From IMG/VR virus record IMGVR_UViG_3300030108_003499, positions 1 to 21,741 of that record: DNA of 21,741 nucleotides; one strand, written 5' to 3'. The stretch is from a virus. Below are positions 1 to 9,000 of the stretch, in pieces. Position 1 is the first letter of the stretch, and every line of letters begins with the position of its first letter. The position numbers and the translations under genes are program-made. Under the pieces are notes generated by a model. It did no database searches, was not told the origin of the DNA, and saw only the letters and a program-made list of their open reading frames with translations.

Positions 1-3000
1 ATTGTTGATTCTGTTAATAATACGTATAAACTTGTTACAAAAGATGTAAATATTTTAAGAATCGGTGATAAAGTATCAACTCACGAAACTCTTGCTTCTG
101 GATCTCAATGGGGAGATAAAATTACATCAAGTTTTGATCCGATATCGAACAAAGAATATATTGTTACTGATGTGTTTGATGAAAATACTTGTTTAATTAC
201 AGGAACAGGAATTTCTGATCCAAGAAAAGTTACTAAAATTACTCGTCGAATTTCAAAAATAGATTCAGATCTACATCCAAACTTAAATAAATTTACAGCA
301 AATATACAAAACATATATCTTAAACCTGATATAGGAACTGTGAATGGTGTTCCATACTATGGCCCTTTTCATGAACATGAAGGTAAAAAAATGGTCGGAG
401 CTCAGCATGTTCCATTTCCTCATGATTTTATAATACCAAATCCTGATTCAAATAAAATTTTAGTTGCTTCTTCATCTCTACCATTCACAGGAGTATCAAA
501 ATTAAACCCCAAATTTCAAAAATATACTTTTAGTGGAACATATAATTTAAATGACGAAGAAATAAAAATTACAGATCAAGTTGATCATAATTATTTTACC
601 GGTGATGCCGTTTACTACACACCAGAAAAAACAAAAGTAACAAATACTTTACCTGATGGAACAGTAGTCGTTCAGGAATTTATATCAAGCCAAATTTTTG
701 ATGAGGGATTATATTTTGTAAAAAGAATTGATGCTAATACAGTAAAATTTGCAAAAAGTCAATCTGATATAAACAGTGACAATTTTGTAAAAGTTAAGAC
801 TCCAGATGGTGTTGATAATGTAACCATTACATCAAATGATATCGAAAAGTATGAATTTAACGGTAAATTAATTGAATCACAAAAACTGTTTAGAGAAATT
901 TCTACACCAGTCTCAGATGGACATATTCATAAAACAGTTCCCGGATACACTGGTATCTTAGTGAATGGAGTTGAGATTTTAAACTATAAATCAAAAAATG
1001 CAGTTTATCACGGAACACTTGATTCAGTTGATGTAGTAAGTTCAGGTGAAGATTATGATGTGATTAATCCACCTATTTTATCAATTACTGATAACGTAGG
1101 ATCTGGAGCCACAGGAACTTGTGCGGTAAAAGGTTCCTTTAAAGAGATAAGAGTTTTAGACTCTGGATTTGATTATATTGAAGAACCAGTTATAAAGATT
1201 ACTGGTGGTAACGGAAATAATGCAAATGCAGTTGCTAAATTAAATACAGTTCAACATGAAGTGATTTTTAATGGTGATGGTGTTGGATTAGGAACAATAT
1301 TTGATTCTAGTGGAGCTGGGATAGGAACTACAGTTCCAAATGGTAAACCAGACTCAATAGGGTTTAGTACCTATCATAAGTTTAGAACAGGTGAGAGAGT
1401 CATATACGACCCTCTGGGAGGAGTTCCTGTATTAGGTTTATCTACAGATGCAACTTACTATGTTTCTAGTCAGAGTGAGTATTCAATCAAATTGCACCCC
1501 ACATATGATGAGGCTGTAAGTGGAGTTGGCACTATATCTCTTACCAAGCCATTTGGTAATGGTGTTCAATCATTTAAATCACTTAACGGAAAAGCTATTC
1601 TTAGTTCTGTTGTATTAATTGATAAAGGGAGTGGTTACGAAAATAAACAAAAAACATGTAATTCGATTGGTATTAATACATCTTTAAACACAATAAACAT
1701 AAAGAACCATGACTTTAAAACTGGTGAAATTGTAAGATACTCATTTGATGGCACAACAATAAATGGATTATCAACTTCATTAGATTACTATGTAACTGTT
1801 GTTGATGAAAACTCATTTAAATTGTCAAACGTGGGTGTTGGAACAACTGTTAAAAGTTTTTATTTTGATACAAAACAATATAATGATTTAAGAAGTGTAG
1901 GATTAGGAACTCATAAATTCAACTATCCACCAATTAATGTTGAAGTGATTGGAAGAGTTGGTATATCATCAATCGCTGGAAAAACATATGATGCTATTGT
2001 TCAACCAATAGTTAGAGGTGAAATCACTTCAATAAACCTAACAAATAATGGTGTTGGATATGGAGCATCTGAGATACTAAACTTTAATCGAAAACCAGAA
2101 GTAGATTTATACTCAGGAAAAGACGCTGTAATCATACCAGTTGTAGCAAATGGAAGGATAGTTGATGTAAGTGTTAGTTATGGTGGAACTGATTATAACT
2201 CACCACCCGACTTAGTTGTTTTAGGAATTGGATCTGATGCTAAACTCACTCCAGAGTTAAATTCTTCAGGAAATATAGTTTCTGTAAATATTCAAAGTGG
2301 AGGCATTGGGTATGGTGTATCAACTACTTTTGTTAGAGTTGATGCAGCTGGGAAGGGAGTCAAAGTTGAACCTGTCATACAAAAATGGACTGTCAATGAA
2401 GTTTCAAAAAATCTACTTAATTTAAATGATGATGATGTATTCATTAGTAAACCGGTAAACTCTGATTATGGATTGCAATGCTCTTATGCTTACGCTCCTA
2501 GAAATTTAAGAAAGATATCATATGCTTCCGATGCTGATGGAAACATATTATATGGTAAGAAAGATTTAAATTTAGTGAATGGTGTTGAATCGGATAATGA
2601 TTCTCACTCTCCAATATTAGGATATGCGTATGATGGCAATCCAATATATGGCCCATTTGGATTTATTAATAAAACAGGTGGTAACATTGTTCAGTTATCA
2701 TCAGGTTATGTTGATGAGTCAACTAAAAAAGCAAATAGACCTCCTACAAGTGTATTTCCTCCTGAGTTTTTTGTCGAAGATTTTACGTTCAAACCATCAA
2801 ATGATGATACAGTTTTAGATCAAAATAATGGAAGATTTTGTGTAACACCTGAGTATCCAAATGGCACTTACGCATATTTTGCGACTTTTGATACAACTGC
2901 AGCTTCAGATGGTGTATTTAAAAATTTCAAAAAACCCAAATTCCCATACTTAATTGGAGAAAATTATAATTCAAAACCAAATAGATTTAATTATCTAAGA

Positions 3001-6000
3001 TCTTCTAGTCAAGAATATTATGACCTAGAAAAATCTAATCATGTGAGGAATACTTATCCTTATTCTTTAAACAAAGATTTTAGTGGTTATGATTACTTTT
3101 TACAATCAAATAATTATGTTACTCAAGATTCAGTAATTGATTTTGCTGAAAGAGGTAATGTCACAAGAGTTGGTATCTTATCAGAAGGTATTAATTATCA
3201 AATAAATGATACCGTAGTTTTTGATGACAGCGTTGAATCCTATTTTAAAGCAACTGCAAAAGTAAGTAAAGTTTCTGGCCCAGATATATCCGAAGTAAGT
3301 TATTCAACATTAACAAGATCAAATATTGAATTTTACCCCGCAGGAAGAGGTTTATTTGTAGGTATCGCATCAACAAGTCTGCAATTAAAAAATAACACTC
3401 TTGTTAATGTAGGTGGTTTATCAACGACTGATGCTAATCTAAAAGGAACTTACAATATTGGCATCAGTACTGTTAAATTAGAATTAACACAGGATATTGA
3501 GGCTCCAAGTTCAACAGGCGATGATTTTATATCATTCTTTCCAGTGCGAGGTGATTTAAAATCAATAAGGGAAAATGATGTATTTAAAGTAGGTGTTGGT
3601 ACTGAACAAATTAAAGTATTGAATGTAGATGAATTGTCAAAACGTATTAGAGTTTTGAGAAGACATAATAATACAACTGGAGTATCTCACACTGCGTCTG
3701 TAGTTTTAGAGGAATTACCTAGAAGTTTTTCATTTGACATTGGTGTATCAACAACTTATAGTGCAAGAAGAAATAGAGAGTATTATTTTAATCCAGCAGA
3801 AGCAGTGGGAATATCTACTCCAGCTGATGTTGCTGCAGTCGGTGTAGGAACAATAAGACAGATATCAAATCCCGGTGCTGGTAAGACACAAATATTCATA
3901 CCATCAAGAGCAATATACTTACCAGATCATGGACTTGAAACTGGTGATATCGTAACATATCAACTAAACGCGACTAATGAAACAGCAATTAATGTAAAAT
4001 TTCAACGTGCTGTCCCAGAGAACGACGAAACATTATTCCAAAATGCTCCATTATTTGTCGGTAAAATATCTAATGACTTTATTGGATTGTCCACTGTCAA
4101 AATTGGTATTGGTAGCACTGGTGGTTTTGTAGGTTTAGGTGCAACGATAAGTGATGTAGCAGGTCTTGGAACTCAAAGTTTAATATATTTTATGAATGTT
4201 GGTGTTGGAACTAACCATAGTTTAAAAACTCAATACCCAGTAATTACGGGTGAAATTAAAAGAAATCTAGTATCTGTTGTTGGAACTGCAACACATGGAC
4301 TTCTTGATAATGACACTGTAGTGATAGATGCGAGCTCTGGTTTATCCACGACTGTAACTGTAAAATACAATGTGGCAAATAGAAAAGCAGTTTTTAATCC
4401 ACTTTCATTCAATGATTCTGGTATAACATCTGCAACTTCATCTACAGGCATCCCAAACACTATCAATATAGCAGATCATGGATTAGTTACTGGTCAGAAA
4501 GTTATTCATACGTTCACTGGTTCTGAAAGTTCTTTAACTAATAACAAAGAATATTATGTTTATGTTATTGATAGTAATAAAATATCTTTAGTTGAAAATG
4601 GGTATGAAGTTACTAGATCAAAACCTGATTTTGTTAAAGTTGCAATAACAACTGCTGGAGTTTTATCACCAATAAATCCATCGGTGAAAATTTTTAGAGG
4701 ATCAACTGTCAACTTTGATTTATCAGACTCTTCCTTATCATATATTCAAAATACATCAAGTCTCCCAGCTTTTACATTTAAGTTATATAAAGATAATTCA
4801 TTTACAGAAGAGTATAATACAAATGGCACAAGTAACGTATTTGAAGTAACAAATACTGGAACTGTCGGAGTCACTGCAGATGCAAAATTAACTTTGAAAG
4901 TAAATAAGAATACTCCAAGTCTTTTATACTATAAATTAAATGCAATTGAAACAAATGAAAATAAGTTAGAAAATAAACAGATTGTCGTAGATAACGAAGT
5001 TGATTTAAATAATCAATTAATAGTTAAGGATAGTAAATTTAGCGGAACTTTTAAAATTACCTCAACAGGTTCTACTACATTTACATATGATTTAGATTCA
5101 ATACCAGAAGCGTCTTCCTTTACATCTTCGGACTCAACACTTAAATATTCAACCATCTCTACCACAGCTTATGGTGGTGTGAAAGAAGTCTCTGTAATTG
5201 ATGGTGGAGGTGGATATTTAGATGTTCCCGGTATCACCACTGTCACTTCAAATGTGGGTACAGGTGTTGTTCTGGAATCATTCAGTTCAAATATAGGAAA
5301 GGTCACAAAAACAACTTTAGATAATATTGGATTTGATTATCCATCCGACTTTACCTTAGAACCAGATTTAATATTCCCACAAGTTTTAAGAATAACACCA
5401 TTAACAGGATTCAAATCTATAGGTATAACATCATTAGGCAAAGGATATATTCAGAATCCTAGTTTGGTTGTTTTAGATGGTGTAACTAAAAAACAAATCA
5501 CTGATGTAGACTTAAGATATAGACCAGATGAATTGTTTGTTGAAATATTAAAAAACAGCGAATCCATGAACGCTGCCACTCCCACCATCATTCCTACAGG
5601 TAACTCAAATGGAATAAGGGTATCAAATTTAGTTTATGATAATGATGGCCAACACGTTACTGCAACAATTAAAAATGCGTTTAGTGGTGTTGTTGGATAT
5701 TCGGGAACTTATATTGATCCTTTCCCATTTACAGTTGGTGATAAAGTTTTAGTAGAAAATGCAAGTGTTGGTGTTGGTTCAACTGCATCCGGATTTAATT
5801 CCTCTGGTTATGATTATGCAAGATTTGAAATTACTGAGGTAACTCCTAATTTTGGTGGCATTGGAACTGTAAAATATGATATGTCTAATTATTTGTCCCA
5901 AAATGTTGAATATCCCGGTGTTTTTGATACTGTAAATTCAGTGGCCACACTTATACCAGATAAATGGTTCCCACAATTTGATATTGAATTACAACCTAAC

Positions 6001-9000
6001 AAATTTAGAGTTGGTGATGAGGTTGAAAGTTTTGATAGCACTGGCACACAAATAAAAGGAACAGTATTTGATTGGAATAACTCAAGTAAGTATCTTACAG
6101 TTGAAAGTAATAGAGAATTTGAAATTGATAAATTAATTCAACAAGTAAGATTTAGAGGAGAGAGAATAGGTGGAAAAACTTACGCATCACCCACTGGTGC
6201 AAAAGGTTTAATAAAAGAAATAATAAAATTTGAAGGTAAATACAACTTAGATTATTTTTCTACAGTTAAAGATGGGTTTGAGTATAATACTGGATTCCTA
6301 AATGATGAGTTGCAAAGAGTACACGATAATAATTATTATCATGCTTTCTCATATGCGATTAAATCGAAAGTTCAAATAAAAGAATGGGAGGATATAGTTA
6401 GTTCTCTTAATCACACAGCTGGTTTTAAAAAATTTAGTGATTTGCAAGTTGAATCAGATAAATTATCAACTTCATCCAGCAGATTATCTTCAATTGATCC
6501 TACAAAAAGTGTTGTAACAACTCTTGTAGATTTAATAAGTGTTCAAAGTTTAAATACCGTATATGATTTTGATTTAGCAACTGAAAATTATTTGCAGGGT
6601 GTTGATAAACCATTTTCAGACGAAATTAATTTTCACACAAGATTAATTACTGATTACTCTGAGTCTGTTTCAAACCGTGTTGTAAAAATTGATGATATAA
6701 GCAACATCTTTAACAATAATGCAAGATCGACACAATATGCTGATGTCTTCCGTAATGCGTTAACTGATGGAAGAACTCAGATGTTCTTTGCACTGGTATC
6801 TGATAGATTATTTACCGGTGAGAGACAAATTACCATTGTTAATACACTTCATGATACTGGTAGAGGTCAAACCATGCTTAACCAGTATGGTGACATGGAA
6901 ACAGTTCTTGATTTGGGTAATTTTGATTATGTCATTGAAGGCAATGAATCGGTTCTCAGATATTATCCAAATAAATTTAAACTTAACAATTATAATGTTG
7001 TTTTATGGTCATATCAGCTAGATACACAAAAATTAGGAATATCAACTGACACTGTATCTTGTGGCAGTACAACTATTCCCGGAGCACCCACAAATCCAAC
7101 CACAGGACTAAACGGATCATTAATAAGTATTGCGACAACAGCTGTTTCAATTGCTGGAGGAGCAGCAGGAACAGTATTTACACTTGGTGGTATTGGCACT
7201 AATATATCTGGTCATAGATCAGCAAAAGTGTTGGTAAGTGTTGAAGCTAAAGGTGGAACTTTAAATGGTAGTGTTGAATATGATCAAGTAAGTTTAATAC
7301 ATGATGGAACAAATGTTGGATTCCAAGAGTATGGGCAACTTACAATTCATTCTGTGGATGCGTATTCATCAACAAGTAATATTGGAACTTACTTCCCATT
7401 CATGGATGGAAATGATTTAGTCCTTTCATATACACCTGATGTCGGAATGACCACTGCTCATATTAGTGCTTTAGCGATTGGTATTGCAACAGAGGGATAT
7501 ATTGGAATAGGATCATATGATTTCTCCTACGCAGAGATGTCTGCTCAAACAACAGGTATATCCTCAAGTTCAACTCCCATACCAGTAGGTATCGCAAGTT
7601 ATAGTAATGAGTATGATGCTGCTTACGTGATTGTTCAGATAGCAGATGTTTTAAATGGTAGTTATGAATTAACTGAAGTAGTGATGATTGATGACTACGA
7701 CGGATCTGATCCAGAAAATGTCATGCTCACAGAATTTGGAAATGTAAAAGTTGGAACAGCTTTTGCAGGTTTGGGAACAATAAGTGCGAGAAGAACTGGC
7801 ACAGATGATGATATAACTGAATTGACTTTTGTTCCAAATGCAGGTATTGGCGTTTCTATAACAACATTTATGAACGCATTGAGACCAGAGGAAAATACAT
7901 CTTTATTACCCTCAGAGGCTACAAGAGAAGTTGGTGGAGAGGCGATAAAAGATCTCACAAATGCTTCACTTGAAAGTGGATTTGCGATTTACGAAGGTAC
8001 TGAGGTGTCAATCAAGAGAAAATTTGCACTTGAGAATGATGGTAATCCTATTTTCAAAAAACCATATGACGGTTCAAGTTCTGAGATTATTGATTTAACA
8101 AATAATATTATTACTATTCCAAATCATTTCTTTACCACAGGTCAGAAAGTAAATTATTCAGCCGGTGCTGGAACATCAATTGGTATCAGCACTGCTCCAT
8201 TTAGCATGCCTGAGTCAGTGTTTATTATTAAAAAAGGTGAGGATAAAGTTCAAGTTGCTCTAACTGCTGAAAATGCATTAAAGCAGATTGCACTTCCAAT
8301 TGGATTATCCACTGTAGGTATTGGAACATCTCATACATTCACTGCCATAGACGCTAATCAAAAAGTTTTAGTTGCTATTGATAACGCAATACAATCTCCG
8401 ATAGCTGGAACATCTGTCACAACAACCATAGACAGATCATATACGATAGGTGATGACGTAATACATTTTTCCGGTATTACATCTTTCTTTGGAGCAGATT
8501 ATATACAAGTTGGATCTGGCACAACTTCAGAAATAATGAAAATTATTTCAGTTGGTATTGGAACAACTAATGCAATCAAAGTAAGAAGAGGATGGCTTGG
8601 AACAACTATAAGAGCAAGAGAGGGTGGTGCTTTAGTTGAAAAGATTAGAGGTAATTATAATATAGTTGAAAACGAAATTAATTTCATAGAGGCACCTCCG
8701 GGTAAAAATCCAATTAGTTCAACTACAAATCCACCTAGTGAAAGAGATTTTGTTGGCATAACAACATCATCTAGTTTCCAAGGAAGAGTATTTACTCGAA
8801 CAGGGGTAACAGGTGGAACTGAGGAAACTTACACTGATAATTATTTGTTTGATGATCTAAGTCAAGGTTTTAATGGATTGACAAAAGATTTTGATTTAAC
8901 TCATAGTGGTGGAACTGCAATCACTGGTGTTGCTACAAACAACGCATTAATATTAATTAACGGTGTATTGCAAGCTCCCGGTTCAAACGGAAACTTTACT

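Larger units (their letters stand above)
571..4640 (+). repeat. H-x-[FL]-x-T-G-[DEQ]-x-V beta modules, five main copies plus one short copy
   Basis: A recurring protein module has the pattern x-H-[DG]-[FL]-x-T-G-x-x-V-x-Y, then about 15-20 residues, then L...YYV...D...[FI]-K/S-L. Copies start near 571 (VDHNYFTGDAVYY), 1360 (YHKFRTGERVIYD), 1690 (NHDFKTGEIVRYS), 3910 (DHGLETGDIVTYQ) and 4456 (DHGLVTGQKVIHT), with a shorter one near 4270 (THGLLDNDTVVID). More copies of the same type lie near 8098 (NHFFTTGQKVNYS) and 9421 (AHNLSVGNEIVLS). Divergence is high at the DNA level, so these are old repeats rather than a recent tandem expansion. They probably form small beta domains strung along a fibre-like protein. 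Confidence 0.6.

Noticed and set aside
172-174. GTG as the start of the giant gene
   Set aside because: The frame is open from base 1 with the same composition and sensible protein sequence, and there is no ribosome-binding site before the GTG.
2624-2818. 64-residue plus-strand frame inside the YHYH-like region
   Set aside because: Out-of-frame overlap within a clearly coding domain; no ribosome-binding site or family resemblance.
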